A model generated the notes under the pieces. The model ran no database searches. It was not told the DNA's origin and saw only the letters and a program-made list of their open reading frames with translations. Shown here one piece after another: positions 45,801-53,201 of a stretch of 64,000 nt of DNA. The stretch's first letter is position 1. Every line of letters starts with the position of its first letter. The stretch is from Membranipora membranacea. Its lineage: Eukaryota; Bryozoa; Gymnolaemata; Cheilostomatida; Membraniporidae. The stretch lies in assembly GCA_914767715.1 (NCBI GenBank), contig OU612069.1, forward strand, positions 29,520,079 to 29,584,078. Reading direction: 5' to 3'. Made by a program: the position numbers and the translations under genes.

Positions 45801-47453
45801 AGAACAACAGATAAGACAATCTTTCAGCTCGGCTTACTATTTATTTACCTGGACATAAGAACTTGATGAACATCAAACATACTCATGTTACCAGAACGCT
45901 AACCCAACTTACTCTACCATTTTGCGAGTTTGGATAGCACTTCAGTAAAAAAAACTTTGTTTCACATTTTACATGGCAGCCTACCAATCTATGTCTTCAG
46001 GTAAATTATCAGAGTTAAGACGTTACTACAAGTCAGTTTATGCAATGGCAGCCAATAGAACACTGCAGGTGTTGTCAATCAATTATCTAAAATTTCAACA
46101 ATAGTGTAGATTGTTAAAGATTTTCTCTCAACCATAATGAAAGAACTAGAAAATAAAATTATTCCATTGTTTGCTGTTTATCCTCACAGTATGTAGTAAT
46201 GTACAGCTACTAAGAATTAATAACGTCACACGTCAAGGCAGCGAATTATTAATTGCTTTATGGGCTAGGCTGCAATGTCTGCACAAGGTTGCTCTATAAT
46301 TGCAGGCAGGTCGGAGCACATCTGGGGGCCAATCAAACCCCAGTAGTCAATAGAATGCAGTGGGATATGAACCCCTGACCTTATAATCACTTTCATGCTG
46401 AAGGACCGGCGCTCTAACCAACTGAGCCACCTCCTACTCCTAGAGGAGGATAGACTGCGTCCAGGACTGCTGGATCTGCATCAGCTCTCTACATTAGTGT
46501 GACCCTGATATTAAGGTAATACTTATATTTTGTGTTTGATATGTAACATCCTGCTGTTTAATAATGCAGGGGAGACAAATTAGTTATTTACTGCAGAGTT
46601 TACACAACTTACCCTGTTGACTGATCTGCAGTTGTTAAGTTCTCCAGTCTCAACACTTTGAGGTGAGGTGCTTTCTGATTTAGAGGTGGTATATCTCCAC
46701 TAATAACCATGTGTGTCACAGTGTGACCTTCTGTAGCTGATATAAACTCATGTAGTGTTAGTTTCCTGTAGTTCACATCTTCAGGTATATCATCGATATC
46801 TGGCTCACTGTCATCTCTGTACCAGATATCATACTTATCTGTCAACATTAATCACTTTTATCAACAGAGACATCAGGGTGGGTACATCATAGTGGTGAGG
46901 ACCCTTTACTCTCAATATTATAATCACAGCAAACTGAAATTGGGGCAGGCTGCAAATCCCACAACTATAGACACTGGAAATCTACAGACAGCACTGACCA
47001 TAACAAAATAAATAGCCATTATAAGGGAAGAAGGTACCATGGTCGCACACAAGAAGCTACCATGGTCGCACACAAGAAGCTACCATGGTCGCACGCAAGA
47101 AGAGTAAGTTTATGCAGTAGTAAAAGTTTACAGGTGCTTAAATTATAAACATATAAGGTTTGCTTAAAATTACTCTTTCCTCAACTAGCCAAAATTTTCT
47201 GCTAGCTAACATTAAGTCAACCCAAACTAACTAAACAAAATAATTGCTACTATTTAACCATCCAGAGTGTTTACCAATAAAGACCATACTTTTAGGTTTT
47301 CATTCTGAAAACATAAATCTCACCTCGCTGACTATCTGCTGGTTGACTTGTACCTGAGTCCTCACTCTGGTGATCCTCTGAGTCCTGACTCTGGTTATTC
47401 TCTGCGGACTCGATTCCAGGTTTCTTAGTAGTATTCTGCTGTTGTGTATCCAT
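11832..47453 (-). CDS. LRR-ROC-COR-pseudocaspase protein (Roco family), whole gene
   Basis: Joined exons listed separately give 7854 nt including the stop, 2617 codons, with every junction phase matching. Approximate residues: 1-118 acidic N-terminus and first LRR; 119-776 fourteen 47-residue LRR cassettes; 777-870 three LRRs; 877-1015 ROC GTPase; 1090-1440 COR; 1447-1547 linker; 1548-1855 caspase p20 plus p10; then an unrecognised C-terminal region to 2617. Roco proteins use a ROC-COR dimer as a GTP-dependent switch for an attached effector; here the effector is a caspase fold with a Ser in place of the catalytic Cys. No signal peptide or membrane segment is seen, so it is probably cytosolic. 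A sensor or scaffold role in immunity or cell death is inference. Number of cassettes used in mRNA, and a small optional exon at 12979-13036, are uncertain. Confidence 0.85.
13126..13626 (-). CDS. C-terminal region exon B, unrecognised domain
   Basis: 167 codons after a TTTTTTTAG acceptor, entering in phase 0 with ESLLMNKRMKMHQQL, then a long open frame with strands such as NVITAVIFVSGFQ and TNTLVVFHEGLVHF. It ends either at 13126 (AAG/GTTGGT, phase 0, straight to the last exon) or at 13122 (phase 1) if a short exon at about 12979-13036 (VLYEAGLEYPPGATNQIT) is included. Both parses keep the frame. Confidence 0.65.
13786..14343 (-). CDS. C-terminal region exon A, unrecognised domain
   Basis: 186 codons, phase 0 at both ends, preceded by TTTTTAG. 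It has hydrophobic strands such as YSVVTIVWMRSK and SKYLVVASLPAF, and a CEMCYFTC cluster. It looks like a folded alpha/beta domain rather than a linker, but matches nothing I know. The donor GTTAGC is atypical. Confidence 0.7.
14486..14610 (-). CDS. Post-caspase acidic exon
   Basis: Acceptor CATCAG, donor GTGGGT. It enters in phase 1 (giving DEPETETGIPDEQ) and leaves in phase 0. It is acidic and Ser/Thr-rich with no recognised domain, probably a flexible linker to the C-terminal region. Confidence 0.7.
14900..15131 (-). CDS. Caspase p10 C-terminal exon
   Basis: It begins IREAVSMYSAE (the V-x-R-x-V helix position), and KAQVDQMPKNT followed by CTFTGDRQLYL matches the caspase ending (K-x-Q-x-P, then LTKxLYF). 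About 25 further residues extend past the usual caspase end before the phase 1 GTAATA donor. Confidence 0.8.
15300..15400 (-). mobile_element. tRNA-derived SINE fragment in intron
   Basis: On the minus strand a B-box-like GGTTCAAGTCCCACTGAG lies downstream of GGCGAGCATGCTGAAGAAGG. It resembles the internal part of a tRNA but the acceptor stem does not close. It lies in the intron between the last two caspase exons. Confidence 0.35.
15663..15772 (-). CDS. Caspase p10 core exon
   Basis: The acceptor TTTGTAG gives the junction SGFDGFASARSPVLGSPFI, which aligns without gaps to the p10 block YxSWRNxxxGSWFI of caspases. The Arg of SxR that contacts P1 Asp is kept, although the catalytic Cys is not. 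The helix ALTLYKMADRYDMVTMSNI follows. Donor GTAAGT, phase 0. Confidence 0.85.
16114..16323 (-). CDS. Caspase inter-subunit linker and p10 start
   Basis: Phase 1 to phase 1, 210 nt. The first 50 residues are Ser/Gln/Glu-rich and look disordered (a p20-p10 linker). The end, LEISVPDLLIMQSGFDG, matches the first p10 strand (ADFLVAYST-type position) and the PG turn. Confidence 0.8.
16567..16807 (-). CDS. Caspase p20 exon b with Cys-to-Ser active site
   Basis: Eighty codons plus one base. The strand GMFVLVVTSHGDEGSVLG carries the catalytic His (codon at 16703-16705). KPKLVIIQASSG occupies the position of KPKxxxIQACRG, with Ser (TCC, 16574-16576) in place of the nucleophilic Cys. His-to-Ser spacing is 43 residues, close to the usual His-to-Cys spacing, so the alignment needs no gap. 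Phase 1 donor GTAAGG. The fold should form; thiol protease activity should not. Confidence 0.9.
16966..19402 (+). mobile_element. LINE fragment, tandem copy 1
   Basis: A 2437-bp unit inside the intron that splits the caspase p20, in the orientation opposite to the host gene. The downstream half carries a broken RT: GSVPEDWKKAVV-type palm start, CVLDFSRAFD (motif A), then AQHIKYLGVKLDLE and HIDHVVAKGNSTLGFI, the late RT blocks of CR1/Jockey-like LINEs. The region with motifs B and C (including the catalytic YADD or FADD) is deleted, and there are several stops. The upstream 700 bp are unidentified. Confidence 0.8.
19403..21839 (+). mobile_element. LINE fragment, tandem copy 2
   Basis: It repeats copy 1 at an exact offset of 2437 bp. 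Every readable peptide is identical between copies, including the same internal deletion and the same stops. This is a recent tandem duplication of an already dead fragment, or an assembly artefact. Just beyond it, 21900-21958 holds about five copies of a 12-bp AAATCAAGGTAC-like repeat. Confidence 0.85.
22420..22605 (-). CDS. Caspase p20 exon a
   Basis: 62 codons, phase 0 at both ends. VYKMTEPRGRALILSNMYQ matches the first p20 strand. ENDLMKHGLEHDYENMKRVL matches the following helix of caspases (the D-x-x-x-L pattern). The R-x-GT basic motif that binds P1 Asp in active caspases is not obvious here. The donor GTATAA is weak. It joins the next p20 exon across a 5.6-kb intron filled by the duplicated LINE, giving NAKDIVDAI in frame. 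Confidence 0.85.
22891..23063 (-). CDS. Linker exon 2 leading into the caspase
   Basis: Acceptor TTTCAG, donor GTATAT. It encodes ITVPHQGSITQTG (with the split codon) through LVTEPTQTLYE, leaving in phase 0. Its last residues plus the next exon read TLYEVYKMTEPRGRALIL, the usual run-in of a caspase p20 (a Y-x-M segment before the RG-x-ALI strand). Confidence 0.8.
23355..23483 (-). CDS. Linker exon 1 (basic/acidic helix)
   Basis: The phase 1 acceptor TCACAG gives a junction reading RYPCDRLTKKEL. It encodes a charged, probably helical segment (KKELKKVKDYVRELEEE) and a Gly/Ser-rich tail, and ends in phase 1 at GTATGT. It connects COR to the caspase part. Confidence 0.75.
23850..25858 (-). CDS. 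Three LRRs + ROC GTPase + COR exon
   Basis: A single 2009-nt exon. Residues 1-90: LRRs (LTYLDIGGNQFTTLPP and two more). Residues 101-240: ROC, with P-loop GSTLAGKTS at 107-115, switch-I Thr pair near 139, DFGGN at 159-163 (the DxxG step; LRRK-type proteins have DFAG) and THMD at 228-231 in place of NKxD. Residues about 310-600: COR, including HDVGRILWFERDVILRQYVF. A Cys-rich end (CKFFCSHC) follows. All nucleotide-binding motifs look intact, so GTP binding is expected. The donor after CCCGT is GTGAGT, phase 1. Confidence 0.93.
26260..26420. repeat. GC-rich repeat-like module
   Basis: A GC-rich island in AT-rich intron sequence, with short self-complementary runs (GGGGCGGAGCCCC; GGGGGGCGGTGTGAGCCCCCC). 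It resembles a transposon-derived module but no terminal repeats were identified. Confidence 0.35.
26515..26611. repeat. Inverted repeat hairpin
   Basis: GGGCCCCTAAGACTCTTACA at the left pairs with TGTAAGTCCCAGGGGCC at the right, and CATGCCTCTAC pairs exactly with GTAGAGGCATG. The loop is about 40 bases. It lies in the 6-kb intron and may be a small MITE. Confidence 0.6.
26900..27370 (-). pseudogene. YqaJ-exonuclease-like remnant
   Basis: Two minus-strand frames contain fragments that resemble a YqaJ-type recombinase/exonuclease fold: TMDQSKGALWKAARKGRI (the QS-x-W-x-x-x-R-x-x-RI start) and ELGIESEDKAREGL (the GI-x-x-E-x-x-AR helix). Spacing and stops show decay. Such domains are common in invertebrate transposons. 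The match is by pattern only. Confidence 0.35.
28856..29081. mobile_element. Possible hAT-like MITE
   Basis: Ends CAGGACCGTAG and CTACGGCCCTG form imperfect inverted repeats around 226 bp of non-coding sequence. No matching 8-bp target duplication was found, so the assignment is weak. Confidence 0.3.
29670..30044 (+). pseudogene. Retroelement C-terminal endonuclease-like fragment
   Basis: 124 codons with RPDLIVWSDKEKALILMELT, then VPWEENLSYAHERKLTRYED, and later VEVGCRGF and a final SASAWIWQQHC. This resembles the restriction-like endonuclease region (PD...E-x-T-V, K-x-x-KY) seen at the C-terminus of some non-LTR retrotransposon polyproteins. The repeat continues to about 30790; a second, inverted copy lies at 53440-54180. 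Identification by pattern, not by search. Confidence 0.45.
31262..31667. repeat. Long foldback (two ~175-bp arms)
   Basis: The left arm (about 31262-31437) is almost perfectly reverse-complementary to the right arm (about 31493-31667); for example CGATTCCCTATCGTTAGAC pairs with GTCTAACGATAGGGAATCG. The loop is roughly 55 bases. It is placed in the intron right beside the LRR array. A MITE or a double-stranded RNA-forming hairpin are both possible. Confidence 0.85.
31874..32014 (-). CDS. LRR cassette exon, 14th (last)
   Basis: Variable strands LQELNVGSNTS and KELDVTKCRLTELPD. The donor is AG/GTAAAT. In phase 2 it joins the ROC-COR exon across a 6-kb intron to give LPDSLSALKNL, a seamless LRR continuation. 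Confidence 0.85.
32795..32935 (-). CDS. LRR cassette exon, 13th
   Basis: Variable strands LQELNEGSNTS and KKLDVSSCGLTDLPD. A Glu replaces the usual buried Val/Leu of the first strand, as in the cassette at 42956. Confidence 0.85.
33718..33858 (-). CDS. LRR cassette exon, 12th, weakened donor
   Basis: Variable strands LQELNVGSYTS and KKLDVSSCALTDLPD. The last exon base is T instead of G (AT/GTGAAT rather than AG/GTGAAT). GT remains, but the donor is weaker, and the junction codon would encode Ile instead of Ser. This cassette may be skipped more often. Confidence 0.8.
34641..34781 (-). CDS. LRR cassette exon, 11th
   Basis: Variable strands LEELIVQRNTS and KKLNVSSCGLTDLPD. Identical peptide to the 9th cassette at 36487. 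Confidence 0.85.
35564..35704 (-). CDS. LRR cassette exon, 10th
   Basis: Variable strands LQELNVGSYTS and KKLDVSSCGLTDLPD. It is the duplicate partner of the cassette at 33718, from which it differs by Gly for Ala in the second strand and by a normal donor. Confidence 0.85.
36487..36627 (-). CDS. LRR cassette exon, 9th
   Basis: Variable strands LEELIVQRNTS and KKLNVSSCGLTDLPD. The peptide is identical to the cassette at 34641, being part of the duplicated two-unit block. Confidence 0.85.
37410..37550 (-). CDS. LRR cassette exon, 8th
   Basis: Variable strands LEKLNLGWDDS and KKLDVTHCSLTELPD. WDDS group. Normal acceptor and donor. Confidence 0.85.
38337..38477 (-). CDS. LRR cassette exon, 7th
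   Basis: Variable strands LEKLNLGLDDS and KELDVTHCSLTELPD. It differs from its neighbour at 37410 by Trp to Leu in the first strand and Lys to Glu in the second. The downstream 927-bp spacing carries a 4-bp duplication (GTGCGTGC). Confidence 0.85.
39264..39404 (-). CDS. LRR cassette exon, 6th
   Basis: Variable strands LQELNVGSNTS and KKLDVSHCTLTELPD. The first half equals that of the last cassette (31874); the second half is private. Confidence 0.85.
40187..40327 (-). CDS. LRR cassette exon, 5th
   Basis: Variable strands LEKLNLGWDDS and KELDVSHCRLTELPD. The WDDS-type first half is combined with a second half found nowhere else in exactly this form. Confidence 0.85.
41110..41250 (-). CDS. 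LRR cassette exon, 4th
   Basis: Variable strands LEELCVWWNTS and KKLDVSSCGLTDLPD. The first strand is unique in the array (Cys, Trp, Trp at exposed positions), while the second is the commonest type. This is a mosaic of a private and a shared half. Confidence 0.85.
42033..42173 (-). CDS. LRR cassette exon, 3rd
   Basis: Variable strands LEELNLGWDDS and KKLDVTHCSLTELPD. It belongs to the WDDS sequence group shared with the cassettes at 37410, 38337 and 40187, but has EEL where those have EKL. Confidence 0.85.
42956..43096 (-). CDS. LRR cassette exon, 2nd
   Basis: Variable strands LQELNEGSNTS and KKLDVSSCGLTDLPD. It is the same combination as the cassette at 32795, nine units away, with one change in the flanking RHL/RYL position. 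Proper TACAG acceptor and CAG/GTGAAT donor. Confidence 0.85.
43869..44009 (-). CDS. LRR cassette exon, 1st in transcript order
   Basis: Two LRRs in 47 residues. The variable strands read LEELIVRSNTS and KKLDVRNCRLTELPD. It is the only cassette with WIGKLKSL instead of WIGELKSL, and its flanking intron is the most diverged (913-bp spacing), as expected for an array edge. Confidence 0.85.
44477..45327. mobile_element. 851-bp TA-flanked element in the array
   Basis: It interrupts an array unit at a TA that is duplicated (44475-44476 and 45328-45329), so the uninterrupted neighbour units show the exact empty site. Termini GGGGAAGGCGGGG...ACGTTG at the left and the reverse complement at the right form imperfect inverted repeats. 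The interior repeats a GGGGCACGTTGAGCC-type motif in both orientations at least six times. TA duplication suggests Tc1/mariner-type mobilisation. No transposase is encoded. Confidence 0.85.
45373..45418 (-). pseudogene. Degenerate LRR cassette exon
   Basis: Both edges of a cassette exon are recognisable, but about 95 internal bases are missing. What remains shifts frame and reads into TGA, and the acceptor AG context is also altered. It is the outermost, oldest-looking unit, separated from the array by the 44477-45327 transposon. Confidence 0.7.
45636..45790 (+). mobile_element. tRNA-derived SINE, copy 1
   Basis: It starts at GGATTAGGAGGTGGCTCAG with A-box sequence, and a decayed B box lies near 45705. 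The distal part GTGTGCTCC is shared with the copies at 46265-46443 and 49034-49200, which defines a family. Confidence 0.6.
46265..46443 (-). mobile_element. tRNA-derived SINE, copy 2
   Basis: The minus strand begins GAGTAGGAGGTGGCTCAG, followed by TTGGTTAGAGCGCCGG and a B box GGGGTTCATATCCC, then the family body with GTGCTCCGACCTGCC. It lies 170 bp from exon 2 of the Roco gene. Confidence 0.7.
46613..46838 (-). CDS. Roco gene exon 2 (N-terminal cap and first LRR)
   Basis: The acceptor is TTGACAG and the donor GTAAGT. The exon enters in phase 1 and leaves in phase 2, exactly the phase needed by the LRR cassettes. It encodes about 75 residues beginning DKYDIWYRDDSEPD and ending with HLKVLRLENLT, the first recognisable LxxLxLxxL strand. 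It is the fixed 5' partner to which any cassette could splice. Confidence 0.8.
47033..47101. repeat. Three-copy 25-bp tandem repeat
   Basis: ACCATGGTCGCACACAAGAA occurs three times at about 25-bp spacing in the first intron of the Roco gene. Confidence 0.85.
47324..47453 (-). CDS. Roco gene exon 1 (start)
   Basis: ATG at 47453 in context ACCATGG. It encodes 43 polar residues beginning MDTQQQNTTKKPG and rich in Asp, Glu, Gln and Ser, and ends in phase 1 at a GTGAGA donor. It joins exon 2 to give DSQRDKYDIW. The acidic tract looks disordered. No upstream promoter element was identified. Confidence 0.7.
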
Positions 47454-49033
47454 GGTTACATGAGAACTAAGGCTACAGCAGAACTGATCTTTCTGTCTAT
47501 CCAGTTATGATATCCAGGTCTATAATATCAGATACATATATACTCAGATTGCTGATGCGCATGTGACAAAGCTGCTAATGCAAAATTCAGACACAATGTG
47601 AGGAATTGATACAACAAAGTTTAAAAAATTCTGCAAACAAACTCCATGTCCTTGCATGACTAGTCCATTGAGCGATGTGGGTGAAGCACAAACTAAAATA
47701 AAGCACCATCATCTCTGATAATGGTTTAGGCCTACTCTTAAAAGATAATATTGTGTTAATGCAAACACAGCACTCTGAGGATTGGTGAAGCAAACACTGT
47801 TATCTTATCTAAATATGCAGCAGCTGTTAAACCTGATTAACTATATAACTATTTAAACTATACCACCACACACTGGTATGTAAATAAAGATAAGTTCTGG
47901 GGGTAACAACCACAATGTAGTGAGCAGTAAGAGGTCTAACAACCATCTGACCCCAGGCAGATACGGGATGATTGCATTAAAGGGCAACCAAGGTTTCGCA
48001 GCAATGCATTAATGGGTAGCAAATAATGCGCTGGGCAGCATCAGCTTTGTGCATTACGAGATGCAAAACTCAAAGTAGTTGCTGACTCTAAGCTGGTTAA
48101 CACTTCAGTTTAGGGGAGGCTCCAAGAGTTTGCTGTAATAATTGTAGAGCACAGGTTAAATAATAACAGGAACAGGAAACTGCTATGTGGAATTCTCTTT
48201 TAGCTGAGTTTGAGTGCCTGATGGAAGAAATGTTTCACAAGAATTCTGGCTGAATAATCATCCGAATTATATTTTGTCTTTTTCCCCATGCAGAAGGTGC
48301 AATCTGCTATTAATCAATGGCCATCAATGAGAAGTTGTTTGAAACCTTGGTTGCCCTTTACCAAAATAAAAACCAAGCAACATCAAGGCTTCTCTCACGA
48401 TATCCCAGGGTATCGATACTAGAAAGGAGTTTACTTTTTAAGAAGATAGATTGCATGTTTTCTTTAAATTAAAGCATCTTCAACTTTCCATTGTGCACAG
48501 GTCTCATTTTATTCAAAGTTTGATAGTACCTAATTTAACAAGCAGCATTAAACTATGACATGAATTACGCACACACAAACAAGGCTACACACTTTTTAAA
48601 ATATTTTAAGATAAATATCTTCAATCTAGACTTGAATTTTTATGTAATTTAAATAATGAAGAATACTCTAATCCAAGACTCAGGGATTGTGAAACATGTG
48701 ACAGGTGCTGTATGGCACATTTTCAAAAGCACTCATGCGGCCCCCACAGCACACAGAAAAATGCTTTATAGAACACCAGGCACATGTATTTCAACACCCG
48801 TCACCAGTGGCTGTTTTAGTGCCCTTCCAGAACAGGATAATTCTTTATAATGCCCAGATATCCATGAAAATTACAGGATGGACTGTGATGTTATTCACTT
48901 TACTCTCATGTTTATTGTTAGATATGATCTTGTGGTCTATGCACATATGGCCTAACAATCTTTGACATCAGCCTATCATATGAGAGGTTGTGATTTTATC
49001 TACGATTTAGCTCCTCTCGGCAGGGGTCACATG
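47454..49033. other. Gene-free 5' flank of the Roco gene
   Basis: No coding block, clear TATA box or CpG island was recognised. This stretch should contain the promoter of the minus-strand Roco gene. Confidence 0.4.
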
Positions 49034-49200
49034 TAGGAGTAGGAGTAGGAGGTAGCTCAGTGGGTTAGATCGCCTGCCCTCTAATGCGCAAGCATTGGGT
49101 TCGAATCCTGCTGCAGTTTACCAACTACTGGGCTCAATAAACGCCGTAGGTGTGCTCCAACCTGCCTGAAAACAACTGGCGCCGAATACAAGGGCCGCGC
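49034..49200 (+). mobile_element. tRNA-derived SINE, copy 3 (best preserved)
   Basis: GGAGGTAGCTCAGTGGGTTA (A box) and GGGTTCGAATCC (B box, perfect consensus) are spaced as in a tRNA. A non-tRNA body with GTGTGCTCCAACCTGCC and GGCGCCGAATACAAGGGCCG follows. The head can be drawn as a near cloverleaf but lacks a 3' CCA-compatible closing stem. Confidence 0.75.
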
Positions 49201-49595
49201 CCTTAACATTACAAAATAAAGTGCAGTTCTAAATGAGAAACTAAAACCGTCGGGCGACGGTTGGTGTCATTACAAAATAAAGTACACCTATGCTGTAGTA
49301 TGTTGGATAGGCCCTGGGGGCTGATGTCAGGGAGACATGTCCCAAGAGACCTATTAGAGTTGTATAACAAAAGGCCTTTTGTTTGGTGAACAAAGGAGTA
49401 CAATGGCAGGCAAAGTTTGCATGTCTGATTACATGTTGGATGTGTGTGCTTGCATGCTGGGGAGCGTGTATGGTAGCCTCAATTCTCCACTTTTGATACA
49501 CGCATTTGTGGGTATACACAATCCACCCGCTGCTACAATATGTAGGAACCACTGGTTAAGGGTACTGTATTTTATTATGTAACGTTGTTGAATGG

Positions 49596-49680
49596 CAGCA
49601 TTATTGTTAAATACGATACAGCATTGTTGTTAAATACAATACAGCATTGTTGTTAAATACAATACAGCATTGTTATGCAG
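49596..49680. repeat. 22-bp tandem repeat
   Basis: Three to four copies of a unit around TTGTTAAATACAATACAGCA. Further right, 49985-50055 holds an impure TG microsatellite. No gene was recognised from 49200 to 51700. Confidence 0.75.
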
Positions 49681-51730
49681 CCAATATTGTTAGAAATCCT
49701 TTGTTGGATCAGACTAAGTACCTAAACTATGTCTTAGCATGCAATATGGGCTGCACAAACAAACCCTCAACTATGTATTTTTCATAAAACTGGCTATTGA
49801 AATTTTAGAATTGGAAACAAGTTGGATATCGGGACTTATTAAAGCCAAGCCTATGCTGGCTATCCTGACAAGATAGAATTTCCCCGCCGACACATGCTTC
49901 GTGTGGGGCAGAATTGCCAGGATGGAATGAGATTATGTGGGTTACTCACCTTGAATTTTGAATCAAGTCCAAACTTTGGAGATAAGTGTGTGTGTGTGTG
50001 GGTGTGTGTGTGTGCAAGGAGTTCAAGACTTTAACTCCTTGGTGTGTGTGTGTTCATTTAAGCAATGAACTCCCTCTTCATTGATATAAGGAACTGGGAT
50101 GTACAAAGCGGATGTACGCCCACTCCATTGTCCAATCAGTGCCCATATTCATATTCTTAGTATCAATATTATAACATAGCGAGCCAACTAACAAGTGCAC
50201 AAGGTAAGACAACTCTGAGATATCAATGAGATGAGATTAGGTAAGCTGACCCTGAGTATGCAGGGCTCTCAACCACTCAGATTTATCCCGAGTTACTCAG
50301 GTTTTTGGGTTCAACTCAGGCAACTCAGGTGAGATTTTAGAATATTAGCTAAAAACTCAGATTTTGTATCATTTTCATTGAAGGTGGGGAATTCCTCTCG
50401 GTGTGGCCTGGTTGTATGATTATAAAGAAACAATTTTATGTTGTAATATATGAAAAACATTAACCAGGATGAAATTTACAGTGGTTCTATATCAATGATA
50501 TTCTAACTACTCTAAAAAAAACCAGCATCATTCATTTGCAGAGGCCTAAATTGGGAGAAAGATCTATGCTCCATCAATCCAGCTCCCACGACACAAGGTT
50601 AGGTGGAATAAAATCCACGATTAACACAAATGTAAAACGCTTCTCATTTGGGCACCGTATTCATAAGATATTAAATCATGTTTAAACCTGAAGATATATA
50701 TTATTTATCTGACATATCTTTCAAACCATAGTAATATATTATTAAATGATCGCATTTACTTTATAACTAGTTGTGGGGTTACTCAACAAGATGGCTTATC
50801 ATTATTATTTGTTACATGTCATCTATATTTGATATCGTTAAAGTAAACCACTTAAACATATCAGATGAATATGTAGTGCATCCATCCAGACGCCTATTGC
50901 TGAATATTTGCAACCCGCTCTATTTTGCCCCGCCCCCGTCAGGCTGGGTGCTTGCTTGGGGGTTCAGTTCTGAGGCTGAGGCAGCCTTTCTCACATTGCT
51001 ATGCAAAAGGTGTATGTCGTGTAGCAAGCCTTGCTGCATCAATTAAATTACCAGTGTATCTTATAACAATACCAATTACTCTTCTATTAAGCTGATTATC
51101 AACCATGATACCAACAATCACTCGTCTATCAACTTGATTATCAATCCTGTCTTGTCAATATCTTGCTATATGTCCAACATATAAACCAAGTCTGCACCAT
51201 TTATTATCAGGACTAACAATATCTGGGCCATCTGAATCTCAAAGAACACCAGGACTCTAAGCTGACCTGAAGGATAAGGATTCAATGCCAACTCTCTTAT
51301 CATACAAAAAATAATATGTATACTGACTTCTACCGAAACCTACTATTGAATACAAAACTCGGGATTATATATACAATCGACGGTACTGATGATATGAACA
51401 TTGCTACAAGGACCCGGTCTACTGCAATTATTAAGCAAAAGCAGAAACTATCTTCATCCGATATCCTTCAACTCTCAATCAAATTTTCATCACTATATTT
51501 TAACCTGAGAGGTTTTGGATTTTCATTTTTCAACGATCAAATTTATTTTCCATCACGCATCAAGATTGATATCATAGACATTTTATAAAACTAAATCTCT
51601 GTTTTTTCACACTCACCCACATCGCTGCAATTATTGAGAACCCCCGCTACATAAAATCAGGTGGTAATCAAAGCATCTCTATTCTCTTGGGGCTCTTTGT
51701 GCTATGGATACTTTACTGGTTTGTATAGAT

Positions 51731-52064
51731 CAGGGGTGCCCAACGTTTTCATTTATGGGGCCGCATCAACATATTGCAATGTCCCTGGGGGCCTGTAACC
51801 TCACCATAAATCGAACACTCAAATATGGGTGTGCAGTATTCCATCTTTGCAGTGGGCAATTTATTTATTGGAGCTCACTCAAATGCAATGGTTGGGGAAT
51901 TCCTAGATTAAGAGCGTTCCATATTATTTTATTATCTTTTATTATCTTACTGACTACGCGATTTTCTCAGACGGGTCGGGGGCCGCATAAAATTGGGCCG
52001 GGGGCCGCATAAAATTGGGCCGGGGGCCGCATGCAGCCTCAGGGCCACTCATTGGACAGCCCTG
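51731..52064. mobile_element. hAT-type non-autonomous element
   Basis: Perfect 8-bp target duplication GTATAGAT at 51723-51730 and 52065-52072. Termini are CAGGGGTGCCCAA and TTGGACAGCCCTG, the CAGGGGTG-type ends of the hAT superfamily. Inside, GGGGCCGCATAAAATTGGGC-like sequence is tandemly repeated near 51980-52030. No transposase remains. Confidence 0.88.
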
Positions 52065-52258
52065 GTATAGATTGTTCTGGTTATTCTCAGTGAATTTTTA
52101 CATGATTTATGTGCATGTCAGCGGATCCATCTCATCTGCTTTTTAATAGACTCACTTTAACACATGTAGAATGTCTTCTCGCCGTAAAGCCACTATTTTC
52201 GTATATCATAAAAGTTGTTCACTTTGAAGTGACAGCAAAAGTAAAAGTATCTGATGAC

Positions 52259-53201
52259 TAGGGGTGGACCGACCTCTTGATGTTGGAGTTGAATTTCGGA
52301 TATTTGACCTCGGAACCAACCACAAACCGGGTCGGATATGTGTTATGTCTGATCCGAGATGATGCGTTTTTAATCAACACTTACTTAGCATCATTTATCT
52401 CACTGAAAATGACAAGGGAGGAAGTATGATAGTCATTAATTTGTAGTTCAGATAAGATAATTGAGTTTGGCTAAATGCACTCAGTGGTGATCAGTAGGCA
52501 TTCAATACCTGTCTCATTTTCATAGCTATCTATATGTTGCTGATTAAATTTGATGGATGTTTTTTTCTGCTGAAATTTATAGAAGCATCTTTACTCAGAT
52601 CGATGTGACATAAGACAAAATTTTGTCCAATGATGTTCCTTGTAACAAAATGTCTAGGTTTATGAACAAAGTAATTATCCTCTTCTGCTTTTTCAAAGTA
52701 GGAGGACAATTCCTATCCCTAATCGCAACAGAGAGTTTGGGACCAGGGAGGGTGGGATATACTTCCCTGTTGGGACATAGGAGCAGGGAGTTTGTTCAAA
52801 CTCAGTGATTTTTAACATCGGGGTTTGAGTGATCCTGGCAAATTGAGTGCCTATGCACAAATTCTCGTTGTCAAGAGATCTTAGAACTCATTAAATGATC
52901 TTTTCAAATAATCTGTTTGTGTGATCCTTGCGCTGTTTGAGTGATAAGTTGCTCCTGTAAAGAATTATATCCAAGCTGATATGTGCACATTTGAATTAGG
53001 GTAATGGTTCAGGGAAGAGATTGTTGCCGGTGTTTATCCATGTATTCAATGACCTTAATTGTATATTATGGTGCAAAAGAAGAGCTGGTAAATTTAGCGT
53101 TTTTACGCGTTATCCGGGTCCGGATCCGATCCGAGGTTGAATTTATAGACCGATCCGATATCCGATCCGACGTTGCCGAACCCTGATCCGTTCCACCCCT
53201 A
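52259..53201. mobile_element. hAT-type non-autonomous element, second
   Basis: Termini TAGGGGTGGACCGA and the reverse complement of TCCGTTCCACCCCTA pair imperfectly. Flanking octamers CTGATGAC (52251-52258) and CTAATGAC (53202-53209) differ by one base, consistent with an aged 8-bp target duplication. Sub-terminal GATCCGATCC-type repeats lie near the right end. Confidence 0.7.

Noticed and set aside
49034-49110. Functional tRNA gene
   Set aside because: A and B boxes are good, but the acceptor stem does not close and the sequence continues into a SINE body shared with two other copies.
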